This document shows positions 1 through 12,400 of a stretch of DNA of 64,000 nucleotides, in pieces. Made by a program: the position numbers and the translations under genes. The notes under the pieces are model-generated. The model ran no database searches, had not been told where the DNA came from, and worked only from the letters and a program-made list of their open reading frames with translations. The stretch's first letter is position 1, and the number at the start of each line of letters is the position of its first letter. The stretch is taken from positions 7,626,001 to 7,690,000 of the forward strand of contig NZ_CP109132.1 of NCBI RefSeq assembly GCF_035918015.1. The letters run 5' to 3'. Source of the stretch: Streptomyces sp. NBC_01754. Lineage in GTDB: Bacteria; Actinomycetota; Actinomycetes; Streptomycetales; Streptomycetaceae.

Positions 1-1
1 G

Positions 2-466
2 GAGCACGCCGCCGCCGTGCTGGGCTACCCCGCCCCCGACGCCGTGGCCGCCGACAAGGCCTTCCGCGACCTCGGATTCGACTCCCTCACCGCCGTCGAA
101 CTGCGCAACCGGCTGGCCGCGGCGACCGGCCTGCACCTGCCCGCGACGCTGCTGTTCGACTACCCCAGCGCACGTGCCGTCGCCGGTCATCTGGGGGCCG
201 GGATGTTCCCGGACAGAGGCGAGGAGATCGACGAGGAACGCGCAGCGGCCATACGCCGCGCCCTGCGGAGGATCCCGTTGTCCCGCCTGGCCGACGCCGG
301 CCTCATCGCCCCGCTGCTGCGTCTCGCCGAGGACGACTTCCCGGGCGACGGGACGGACCCGGACCCGGACATCCAGGATTCGCTCGACTCCATGGACGGC
401 GAGAGCCTGCTCAGGCTCGCCCTCGGCGGCTCGGAGTCGGATGGACAGACAGATCGAGGAGCTTGA
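2..466 (+). CDS. Type I modular PKS, C-terminal end (ACP plus docking domain), partial
   Basis: Only the last 154 codons are in the window and the gene continues to the left. An acyl carrier protein is seen with the phosphopantetheine motif LGFDSL (Ser near base 80). It is followed by a linker and a helical tail with acidic repeats ending in [15 protein letters not shown]. This tail matches the C-terminal docking domains that pass a polyketide chain to the next PKS protein in cis-AT systems. The stop codon lies 1 nt before the ATG of the next PKS, so the two genes are co-transcribed and probably act in this order. Upstream domains of this protein cannot be seen. The family assignment is secure; the module type is unknown. 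Confidence 0.93.
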   Translation, partial: EHAAAVLGYPAPDAVAADKAFRDLGFDSLTAVELRNRLAAATGLHLPATLLFDYPSARAVAGHLGAGMFPDRGEEIDEERAAAIRRALRRIPLSRLADAGLIAPLLRLAEDDFPGDGTDPDPDIQDSLDSMDGESLLRLALGGSESDGQTDRGA

Positions 467-467
467 G

Positions 468-3400
468 ATGGCCGCCGCCTCCACGGAGGACTACGTCAAG
501 GCACTGCGTACTTCTCTGAAGGAGGCAGAACGGCTGCGGGCGGAGAACCGCGAACTCACCGCAGCCGCGCGCGAGCCCATCGCGATCGTGTCCATGGCGT
601 GCCGGTACCCGGGCGGGGTCCGGTCACCGGAGGAGCTCTGGGAACTGGTCTCCGCCGGCACGGACGCCATCACCCCGTTCCCCACCGACCGCGGGTGGCA
701 CCTCGACGCCACCGGTGCGGCCCTCGGCCCGGCCGACGAGGCCGCGTCCGGCGGGTTCCTCGACGGGGCCGGCCGGTTCGACCCCGGCTTCTTCGACATC
801 TCCCCGCGCGAAGCCCTGGCCATGGACCCCCAGCAGCGGCTGCTGCTGGAGACCTCCTGGGAGGCGTTCGAACGCGCCGGGATCCTCCCGCCCCGGCTGA
901 AGGGCAGCCGCACGGGCGTCTTCGTCGGCGCGGCCCCCTCCGGCTACGGAATCGGCTTGCAGCCGACCGACGCCGGGCAGGCCTACGCCATGGCCGGCGG
1001 CGCCACAAGCGTCCTGTCCGGCCGGGTCTCCTACGTGTTCGGCCTGGTCGGCCCGGCCGTCACCGTCGACACGGCCTGCTCCTCGTCCCTGGTCGCCATG
1101 CACCTGGCCAGCCAGGCACTGCGGGCCGGCGAGTGTTCGCTGGCCCTGGCCGGCGGTGTCACCGTCATCGCCGCCCCGGACGTGTTCGGGGCCTTCAGCG
1201 TCGAACAGGGTCTGGCCGCGGACGGCCGCTGCAAGTCGTTCGCCGCCGCCGCCGACGGGACCGGCTGGTCCGAGGGCGTCGGTCTGGTGCTGTTGGAGCG
1301 GCTGTCCGACGCCCGGCGCAACGGGCATCGGGTTCTCGCCGTGCTGCGCGGAAGCGCCATCAACCAGGACGGTGCGAGCAACGGCCTGACGGCACCGAAC
1401 GGTCCGTCGCAGCAGCGAGTGATCCACCAGGCCCTGACCAACGCCCGCCTCACGACCGCCGACGTGGACGCGGTGGAGGCGCACGGGACCGGGACCCGGC
1501 TGGGCGACCCGATCGAGGCCCAGGCACTGCTGGCGACCTACGGCCAGGACCGCGACGATGCCGAGCCGCTGTGGCTGGGCTCGGTCAAGTCGAACATCGG
1601 GCACACCCAGTCCGCGGCGGGTGTCGCGGGCGTGATCAAGATGGTCATGGCGATGCAGCGCGGTGCGCTGCCCACGACGCTGCACGTGGACGCACCGTCA
1701 CCGCAGGTGGACTGGTCCACCGGAGCGGTGCGACTGCTGACCGAGGCACGTCCGTGGCCTGAGGTGGACCGTCCGCGGCGGGCGGGTGTGTCGTCGTTCG
1801 GGATCAGCGGGACCAACGCACACGTCATCGTCGAGCAGGCCCCCGGGACCGCCGAGGAGAAGCCCGCCACCGGGCCGACGGCGCTTCGGCCCGAGTCGGT
1901 GCCGTGGGTGGTGTCGGCGAAGTCCGAGGACGCGTTGCGGGCGCAGACCGAGCGGCTGCGGTCGTTCGTCGCCGAACGGCCTGAGCTGGATCCGGTGGAC
2001 GTCGGCTGGTCGCTGGCCACGACCCGGGCGGCGCTCGAGCACCGAGCGGTCGTCACCGGTGACGCCACGCTCGCCTCCGGGACCGTCGCCAAGGGCCGGA
2101 CCGCGTTCCTGTTCACGGGTCAGGGCTCCCAGCGTGCCCGCATGGGTCTGGGGCTGTACGAGGCGTTCCCGGTGTTCGCCGAGGCGTTCGACGCGGTGTG
2201 TGCCCGGCTGGACGTGCGGCTGGAGCGTCCGCTGCGCGAGGTCCTGGCCGACGGTGTCGGTCTGGACCGGACGATGTGGGCGCAGGCCGGCCTGTTCGCC
2301 CTCGAAGTCGCCCTGTTCCGGCTGGTCGAGTCGTGGGGTGTGGTCCCGGATGTACTCCTGGGCCACTCGCTGGGTGAGATCGTCGCCGCCCACGTGTCCG
2401 GGATCCTGTCCCTGGACGACGCCTGCACCCTGGTCGCCGAACGCGGCCGCCTGATGCAGGCCCTGCCGGCCGGCGGCGGGATGCTCGCCGTCCAGGCCAC
2501 CGAGGCCGACGTCGCCGACTCCGGTCTGGACATCGCCGCCGTCAACGGCCCGCAGTCCGTGGTGCTCTCCGGCGACATCCAGTCCATCGAGCGCTATGCG
2601 GCGCAGTGTGCCGAGCAGGGCCGGCGGGTCAACGTCCTGACGGTGTCCCACGCGTTCCACTCGGTGCTGATGGAACCGATGCTGGACGAGTTCGCCACCG
2701 TCCTGGCCGGGCTGACGTACAACCCCGCCCACATCCCCATCGTGTCGAACCTGACCGGTGGCGTGGCCGAACCAGGACTCATGCAGCAGCCCGGCTACTG
2801 GCTGCGGCAGGTGCGGCAGGCGGTCCGCTTCGCCGAGGGCGTCACGACCCTGGAAACGATGGACGTGACGCGGTATCTGGAGCTGGGCCCGGACGGCGTG
2901 CTGTCCGCTATGGCCCAGGACACCGCCGCCGACGCGGTCTTCACACCGCTCCTCGGCAAGGACCGTGACGAGTCCGACGCCGCCCTGACCGGGATAGGCC
3001 GGCTGTGGACGTCCGGCGCCGAGGTCGACTGGCCGAAGCTGTTCGCCGGCTGGGGCGGCCAGGTGGTCGATCTGCCGACGTATGCCTTCCAGCGCGAGCG
3101 GTACTGGCCGCAGGACGTGACGCACGCGGTCAGCGGCAACACGGTGGACGCCGCGTTCTGGGACGCCGTGGAACGTGAGGACCTGGAGCAACTGGCCGGG
3201 CTGGAGACGGCGTTGCCGGCCTTGTCGGCGTGGTGGCGGCAGCGCCGGAAACACTCCACGCTCGACTCGTGGCGCTACCGGATCACCTGGAAACCGCTGA
3301 GCGACCTGCCCGCCGGGGCGGCACTCGACGGAACCTGGCTCGTCGTCACGACCGGACCGGCCGATGCCTTCAGCGACCCGATCCGCGCGGCCGGGGCGAC

Positions 3401-6400
3401 GGTGATCGAGCTTCCCGTCGACGAGGAGGACATCGACCACGACCGGCTCGCCGGCCGCATCCGGGACACCCTCGACGGCGCGCGGCCGACCGGAGTCCTT
3501 TCCCTGACCGGCCTTGCCGACAGTGCTCTGCCAGGAACGGTGCTGCCCTCGGGCGTCGCACTGACGGTGGCACTGGTGAAGGCCATGAGCACGCTGGACA
3601 TCACGGCACCGCTGTGGACGGTGACCTCCGGCGCGGTCTCCGTCGGCCGGTCGGATCGGCTGGAACATCCCGGCCAGGCGCAGATGTGGGGCCTGGGCCG
3701 GGTGGTCGGGCTGGAACTGCCGGCACTGTGGGGCGGCCTGGTCGACGTGCCCGGCACCGTCGACGATGCCGCGGCCACGCGGCTGATCGCGGTGCTGGCG
3801 TCGGGCGCCGAGGACCAGGTGGCGGTCCGGGGCTCAGGTGTGTACGCCCGACGGCTGGTACGCGCCGGTGCCGCCGCAGGCCCCGGCGCAGGTGGCCCGC
3901 CCGGCGAGTGGCGCGGTCACGGAACCGTTCTCGTCACAGGCGGTACGGGCGCACTCGGAACCGAGGTGGCACGCTGGCTGGCGAGGTCCGGAGTCGAACA
4001 TCTGATACTCCTGTCCCGGCGGGGCCCGGACGCCCCGGGCGCCGACGAACTGGTCGCCGAGCTGGCGGAACTGGGCGCGACGGCGGCGGTGCTGGCCGGT
4101 GACGTCGCCGACCGGGAATTCGTGCAGCGGGCGCTTCAGCGGGTTCCGGACGGGTCGACGCTGTCAGGAGTCGTGCACGCGGCGGGAGCCGGCGACGTGA
4201 CCCCCCTCGACACAGCCGGCGTGGACGACTTCGCGAGCGTCGTGGCCGCCAAGGTCGGCGGCGCGATGTGCCTGGACGAGGTACTGGAGGACACACCGCT
4301 GGACTTCTTCGTCCTCTTCTCCTCCATCGCCGGAGTGTGGGGCAGCGGCAGCCAGTCGGCGTACGCCGCGGCGAACGCCTTCCTGGACGCGTTGGCCGTC
4401 AACCGGCGGGCCCGGGGTGCGACGGCCACGGCCGTGTCGTGGGGTGCGTGGGCCGCCGGCATGGCCGGCGGACCCGAGATGGCGGCGCTGCTCCGGCGTC
4501 GCGGGCTTCGCGTGATGGCCCCGGAGCTGGCCGTGGCCGCACTGGGACAGGCACTCCAGGCCGACGACACCTGCGTGACGGTGGCCGACGTCGAATGGAC
4601 CACGTTCGTACCGGCTTTCACCTCCGGCCGCGCGCGCCCGCTCATCGACGACATCCCCGAAGCACGGCCGATCCTCGAAGCGGCCGCGCCGGCAGAACCG
4701 GGCGACGCCTCACCGCTCGCACGCACGCTGGCCGCCCGCCCGGAAACCGAGCAGCACCGGTTCCTGCTGGACCTCGTCCGGCGTCAGATCGCCACCGTCC
4801 TGGGCTACCGGGGCCAGACGGACATCGCGGCGGACGCCCCGTTCAAGAACCTCGGCTTCGACTCACTCACCGCGGTCGAACTACGCAACCTCCTCACCGC
4901 GGAGACAGGGCTCCGTCTGCCGTCCGGCCTGGTCTTCGACTACCCCACGCCGCAGGCTCTGGCCGCGCACCTGCGCACCGAACTGCTGGGCAGACGGCCG
5001 TCCGGTACCGCGCCCGCCGCCCCGACGGCCGCCACCGGCGACGAGCCGGTCGCCATCGTCGCGATGAGCTGCCGCTACCCGGGCCGGGTCGCCTCGCCCG
5101 AGGACCTGTGGCGACTCGTCGCCGACGGCGAGGACGCGATGACCGACCTACCGACCGACCGGGGCTGGCCGCCGGCCGACCCGTCCGGCGCGGCCTCCTG
5201 GGCCGGCGGCTTCGTGGCCCGCGCGACGGACTTCGACAACGATCTGTTCGCCGTCTCCCCACGCGAGGCCTTCGCGATGGACCCACAGCAGCGGCTGCTC
5301 CTCGAAGCGTCGTGGGAGGTGTTCGAGCGTGCCGGAATCGCGCCCCGCGCGACGCACGGAAGCCGAACCGGCGTGTTCATCGGCACAAGCGGCCAGGACT
5401 ACGTCGGCGTCCTGACCAGCGGAGAACAGGACACCGAAGGCCATCGCGGCACCGGGAACTCGGCCTCGGTCCTGTCCGGCCGCATCGCCTACACATTCGG
5501 GCTGGAAGGCCCGGCGGTGACGGTGGACACGGCGTGTTCGTCGTCGCTGGTGGCCCTGCACCTGGCTGCCCAGGCACTACGGAGAGGGGAGTGCGACCTG
5601 GCCCTGGCCGGCGGCGCCACGGTGATGGCCACCCCGACCGCGTTCGCGGAGTTCTCGCGGCACCTGGGCCTGGCGGCGGACGGCCGGTGCAAGTCCTTCG
5701 CCGCGGCGGCCGACGGAACGGGCTGGGCCGAGGGCGTCGGTGTGCTGCTGGTGGAGCGGCTCTCGGACGCGCAGCGCAACGGCCACCAGATCCTTGCTGT
5801 CGTGCGGGGCAGTGCGGTGAACCAGGACGGCGCGTCCAACGGTCTGACGGCGCCGAACGGCCCCTCCCAGCAGCGCGTCATCCGAGAGGCTCTGGCGAAC
5901 GCCCGCCTCACGACCGCCGACGTGGACGCCGTGGAGGCGCACGGGACCGGGACACGTCTGGGCGACCCGATCGAGGCGCACGCGCTGCTGGCCACCTACG
6001 GCCAGGACCGCGGCGAAGGCGAGCCGCTGTGGCTGGGTTCGATCAAGTCGAACATCGGTCATGCCCAGGCCGCCGCCGGTGTCGCGGGCGTGATCAAGAT
6101 GGTCATGGCGATGCGGCGCGGCGTCCTTCCGGCGACGCTGCACGTGGACGAGCCCTCGCCCCAGGTGGACTGGTCCGCCGGTGCGGTACAGCTGCTGACC
6201 GGGGCCCGCGAATGGCCGGAGGCGGATCGTCCGCGCCGGGCGGCGGTGTCGTCGTTCGGAATGAGCGGTACCAACGCGCATGTCATCCTGGAGCAGCCTC
6301 CGGCTGCTGAGCCGGTGCCGATCGCTGCGACGCAACAGGCGCCGGTGCTGGTGCCATGGGTGGTGTCGGCGAAGTCCGAGGCCGCGTTGCGGGCGCAGGT

Positions 6401-9400
6401 GGAGCGGCTGCGGTCGTTCGTGGCCGAGCAGCCGGAACTGGACGCGGTGGACGTCGGCTGGTCGCTGGCCACGACCCGGGCGGCGCTGGAACACCGAGCG
6501 GTCGTCACCGGTGATGCGGTGGTGGCCACCGGTGCCGCTGGTGACGGTCGCCTGGCGTTCCTGTTCACCGGTCAGGGCTCGCAGCGTGCCGGCATGGGCC
6601 TGGGACTGTATGAAGCTTTCCCGGTGTTCGCCGAGGCCTTCGACGCGGTGTGCGCACGTCTTGACATGCGGTTGGAACGTCCGCTGCGCGAGGTCCTGAC
6701 CGACGGCGTCGACCTGGACCGGACGATGTGGGCACAGGCCGGCCTGTTCGCCCTCGAAGTCGCCCTCTTCCGCCTGGTGGAGTCCCGGGGCGTGGTCCCG
6801 GACGTGCTCCTGGGCCACTCGCTGGGCGAGATCGTCGCCGCGCATGTCGCCGGAGTCCTCGACCTGGACGACGCGTGCACCCTGGTCGCGGAGCGCGGCC
6901 GGCTGATGCAGGCACTCCCGTCCGGCGGCGGGATGCTCGCCGTGCAGGCGACTGAGGCCGATGTCGCCGACTCCGGTCTGGACATCGCCGCCGTGAACGG
7001 CCCGCGCTCTGTGGTGCTGTCCGGTGACATAGAGGCGATCGAGCGGTACGCGGCCGAGTGCGCGTCCCGTGGCCGGCGGGTCAACGTCCTGACGGTGTCC
7101 CATGCGTTCCACTCGGTGCTGATGGAGCCGATGCTGGACGAGTTCGCCTCGGTGCTGGCCGGGCTGACGTTCAACCCCGCACACATCCCGGTGGTGTCGA
7201 ACCTGACCGGTGCGGTCGCCGAGCCCGGACTCATGCAGCAGCCGGACTACTGGCTGCGGCAGGTGCGGCAGGCGGTCCGCTTCGCCGATGGCGTCACAAC
7301 CCTCGAGGCCATGGGTGTGACGGCCTATCTGGAGCTGGGCCCGGACGGCGTGCTGTCCGCCATGGCCCAGGACACCGCCGGCGACGCCGTATTCGCGCCG
7401 ATCCTCCGCAAGGACCGCGACGAGACCGACACCGCTTTGTCAGCGATCAGCCGCTTGTGGACGTCGGGTGTCGGCGTCGACTGGCCGACGGTGTTCACGG
7501 GCTGGGGCGGTCGTACGATCCCGTTGCCGACGTATGCGTTCCAGCGCCAGAGGTTCTGGCCGGAGCTGCCGGCCGGAACAGCGACAGACGGCATGGCCGA
7601 CTCGGCGTTCTGGGATGCGGTGGAGCGTGAGGATCTGGAGGAACTGGCTGGTCTGGAGTCGGCGTTGCCGGCGTTGTCCGAGTGGCGGCGACGTCACCAG
7701 GAGCGCTCGACACTGGACTCCTGGCGCTACCAGATCACCTGGAAGCCACTGACCGATCTGCCCCTGGCGTCCTTGTCCGGCACCTGGGTGGTCGTCGGAC
7801 CCGAGGACGCGGACATATCCACGGCACTGTCCATAGCGGGCGCGACGGTGGTGAACGTGCCCGTCGATGAGGTTGCGCAGCTGCCCGGTGTGGCGGGGGT
7901 GGTGCTGCTCGCGTCCGGGTGGGCGGACACGCTGACTGCGGTGCAGGCGCTGGGTGAGGTCTCGGCGCCGTTGTGGGTGCTCACGCGTGGTGCGGTGTCG
8001 GTGGGCCGCTCCGATCGGCTGGAGAGTCCGGATCTGGCTGCGGTGTGGGGTCTGGGCCGGGTCGCGGCACTGGAGATCCCGCAGCGCTGGGGCGGCCTGA
8101 TCGACCTGCCGACAGCACTCGACGCCAGGGCCGGTGCCCGGCTCGCGAGCATTCTCACCGGGGGTGGTGGCGAGGACCAGGTCGCGGTACGCGGGTCCGG
8201 TGTCTACGGCCGCCGCCTGGCGCATGCGGTGCCTGCGGCTGTGACCGGTACCGGGTGGCAGCCCTCGGGAACGGTACTGATCACCGGTGGTACCGGCGCC
8301 CTGGGCGCTCAGGTGGCCCGGTGGCTGGCGGGTCGGGGTGCGCCGCATCTGGTACTGACCAGCCGCCGTGGCGTAGCTCCCGACGTCTTGGTCAAGGAAC
8401 TGTCCGAGCTTGGCACTCAGGTGAGTGTGGTCGCCTGTGATGTCACCGACCGGAACGCGCTGGCCGGCGTCATCGCCGGTGTTCCGGCCGAATGGCCGCT
8501 CACCGGCGTGGTGCACGCGGCCGGTCTTGACGATCCGGAACGGCTGGAGCAGACCACCCCGGAGGCGTTCGCGGAGGTGCTGCGCGCCAAGGTCGACGGG
8601 ACCCTGTACCTCGACGAGCTCACCCGGGAACTGCCGCTCGACCTGTTCGTGGTGTTCTCCTCGATCGCCGCGACCTGGGGCAGCGGCAGCCAAGGCGCCT
8701 ACGCCGCCGGCAACGCGTTCCTCGACGCCTGGGTCCAGCATCGCCGGGATCGCGGGCTGAGGGGGACGTCGGTGGCCTGGGGCCCGTGGGCCGGGGCAGG
8801 CATGGCGGCCCACGGCGAAGCGGAGCAGATGCTGCGCCGACGCGGGCTGTTGCCGATGGACCCCACCCTGGCGATCCAGGCTCTGGCCGCGTCGGTGGAC
8901 GGCAACGAACCGTGTGTGACGGTCGCCGATATGGACTGGTCGCGGTTCACCCCCGCATTCACCTCGGTACGCCCCAGTGCTCTGCTGTCGGATCTTCCGG
9001 AGGCAGCAGGTGCACTCGATGCCACGCCGGGTAGCGGTACCGAGCCAGAACTGCGTCAGCAGCTCATGGGCGTGACGGCCACGGAGCGGCGCCAGATGGT
9101 GCTGGACCTGGTGCGTGCACAGGCCGCGCAGGTACTGGGGCATGCGGGGGCCGAGGCGATCGAACCCGGCCGGGCCTTCCGTGACCTCGGCTTCGACTCG
9201 CTGATGGCAGTCGAACTGCGCAACCTCCTGGCCACGCACACCGGGTTGTCGCTGCCTGCGACGCTGGTGTTCGACTACCCGAGCCCGGGGGTGCTGGGCG
9301 ATTTCCTCCTGGAGCAGCTGGTCGGAGATGCTCAGCAGGGTTCCGCGGTGCCGGTGCACGTCGCGGGCGCGGTGTCGGACGAGCCGATCGCGATCGTGGG

Positions 9401-12400
9401 CATGGCTTGCCGGTATCCCGGTGGGGTGACGTCTCCGGAGCAGCTGTGGGATCTGGTCGAAGGTGCCGTTGACGGCATCACACCGTTCCCCACGAACCGA
9501 GGCTGGCCGGTGCAGGAACTGAGTGGCGCCCCGACCCAGGGCGGGTTCGTCGCTGACGCGGACGAGTTCGACGCCGCGCTCTTCGGGATCAGCCCCCGCG
9601 AAGCCCTCGCGATGGACCCACAGCAGCGGCTGCTGCTCGAGACCGCGTGGGAGACGTTCGAGTCGGCCGGGATGGACCCGCGATCGCTGCGCGGCGAGCA
9701 CGTCGGTGTGTTCGCCGGCGCGTCCTCGTCCGGATACGGCACCGGGGTGGTAGGCGCCGAAGGGCATCTGCTGACCGGTACCTCGAACAGTGTGATCTCC
9801 GGCCGCATCGCCTATGTCTTCGGGCTCGAAGGTCCCGCCGTCACCGTGGACACGGCCTGTTCGTCGTCGCTGGTGGCGTTGCATCTGGCGGCCCAGGCGC
9901 TACGAACGGGCGAGTGCGAGTTGGCCTTTGCCGGTGGTGTGACGGTGATGGTCAGCCCTGGGGCGTTCGCCGAGTTCGACCGGCAGGACGGCCTGGCGGC
10001 GAATGGCCGTTGCAAGTCGTTCGCCGCGGCTGCGGATGGGACGGGCTGGGCCGAGGGTGTCGGTCTGCTGCTGGTCGAGCGGCTCTCGGACGCACGGCGC
10101 AACGGGCACCGGATCCTTGGTGTGGTGCGGGGCAGTGCGGTCAATCAGGACGGTGCGTCCAACGGTCTGACGGCGCCGAACGGTCCCTCCCAGCAGCGCG
10201 TCATTCGCCAGGCACTCGCCAACGCCCACCTGACGACCGCGGATGTCGATGTGGTGGAAGCGCACGGCACCGGCACGAGGCTCGGGGATCCGATCGAGGC
10301 GCAGGCGCTGCTGGCGACCTACGGCCAGGACCGTGGCGAGGGCGGCGAGCCGCTGTGGCTGGGTTCGATCAAGTCGAACATCGGTCATGCGCAGGCAGCC
10401 GCCGGTATCGCCGGTGTGATCAAGATGGTCATGGCGATGCAACACGGGGCGATTCCCGCGACGTTGCATGTGGATGAGCCGTCGCCGCAGGTGGACTGGT
10501 CCGCCGGTGCGGTGGAGCTGCTGACCGAGTCCCGGCAATGGCCTGAGGTGGATCGTCCGCGTCGTGCGGCGGTGTCGTCGTTCGGTATCAGCGGTACGAA
10601 CGCGCACGTGATCCTGGAGCAGGCGCCGGAGTCTGAACCGGTTCGGGACTCTGCGCAGACTCACGCACCGGGGTTGGTGCCATGGCCGGTATCCGCGAAG
10701 TCTGAGACCGCGTTGCGGGCGCAGGTGGAGCGGCTGCGGTCGTTCGTGGCGGAGCGTCCGGAGCTGGATGCGGTGGATGTCGGCTGGTCGCTGGCGACGA
10801 CGCGGGCCGGGCTGGAGCACCGTGTGGTCCTGGCCGGCGGAGACGTACTCGCGACCGGTACGGCGGGCGAGGGCCGGCTGGCGGTGCTGTTCACCGGCCA
10901 GGGCTCTCAGCGTCCCGGCATGGGCCTGGGGCTGTATGAGACGTTCCCGGTGTTCGCCGAGGCGTTCGACGCGGTGTGTGCCCGGCTGGACGTGCGGCTG
11001 GAGCGTCCGCTGCGCGAGGTCCTGACCGACGGCGTCGACCTGGACCGGACCATGTGGGCGCAGGCCGGCCTGTTCGCCCTCGAAGTCGCCCTGTACCGCC
11101 TCGCCGAAGCGTGGGGTGTCACCCCGGACGTGCTCCTGGGGCACTCGCTCGGTGAGATCGTCGCCGCGCATGTGTCCGGGATCCTGCCCCTGGACGACGC
11201 CTGCACGCTGGTCGCCGAGCGCGGCCGTCTGATGCAGGCACTGCCCGCAGGTGGCGGGATGCTCGCCGTCCAGGCCACCGAGACGGACGTCGCCGACTCC
11301 GGTCTCGACATCGCGGCTGTGAACGGCCCGCAGTCCGTGGTGTTGTCCGGCGACCTCGACGCGATCGAGCAGTACGCGGCGCAGTGTGCCGAGCGTGGCC
11401 GGCGGTTCAACGTCCTGACGGTGTCCCACGCGTTCCACTCGGTGCTGATGGAGCCGATGCTGGACGAGTTCGCCTCGGTGCTGGCCGGGTTGACGTTCAA
11501 CCCGGCTCGGATACCGATCGTGTCGAACCTGACGGGTGTGGTGGCCGAGCCCGGGCTGATGCAGCAGCCGGACTACTGGCTGCGGCAGGTGCGGCAGGCG
11601 GTCCGTTTCGCCGATGGCGTCACGACCCTCGAGGCCATGGGCGTGACGGCCTATCTGGAGCTGGGCCCGGACGGTGTGCTGTCCGGCATGGCCCAGGACA
11701 CGGCCGGCGATGCCGTATTCGCTCCCATCCTGCGTAAGGACCGCGACGAGACCGACACCGCGCTCACCGCGATCAGCCGCCTGTGGTCCGCCGGTGTCGG
11801 CGTCGACTGGTCGAAGATGTTCGTCGGCTGGGGCGGCCGAGTGGTTGACCTGCCGACGTATCCCTTCCAGCGCCAGAGGTTCTGGCCGCAGTCGCAGCTG
11901 GGCGGGATCAGTAAGTCCGGTGCCGCACATGCGTTGCTGGAGACGGCCGTCTCGTTGGCCGGCGGTGACGGTGTGGTGTTGACCGGTCGGTTGTCGGTGG
12001 GTGCGCAGGCGTGGCTGGCTGATCACGTGGTTCTGGGCCGGGTCGTGGTCCCTGGTACGGCGTTGGTGGAGATGGTGCTGCGTGCCGGCCAGGAGGTCGG
12101 CTGCGGTCTGGTCCGTGAGCTGGTGTTGCAGGCACCGCTCGTGTTGGCGGAGTCCGGCGGGACGCAGGTTCAGGTGCGGGTCGAGGGCCCGGACGAGTCG
12201 GGCGACCGGCCGGTCCACATCCATGCGCGGATGGACGGCACGGACGAGTGGGTGCTGCACGCCTCGGGTCAACTGGCGGTATCCGAGGCTGAGTCGGCCG
12301 ACTTCGATCTGAGCGTGTGGCCGCCGCAGGGTGCGGACCCGCTGGACGTGGACGGCTTCTATGACGTCCTGACCGCTGCGGGCTTCGGCTACGGTCCGGT

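Noticed and set aside
8520..8550. LDD in KR2 suggesting a B-type ketoreductase
   Set aside because: The LDD sits one residue too early (HAAGLDD, not HAAGVLDD). The A-type Trp and the Gln three residues before the catalytic Tyr are present, so A1 is the better call.
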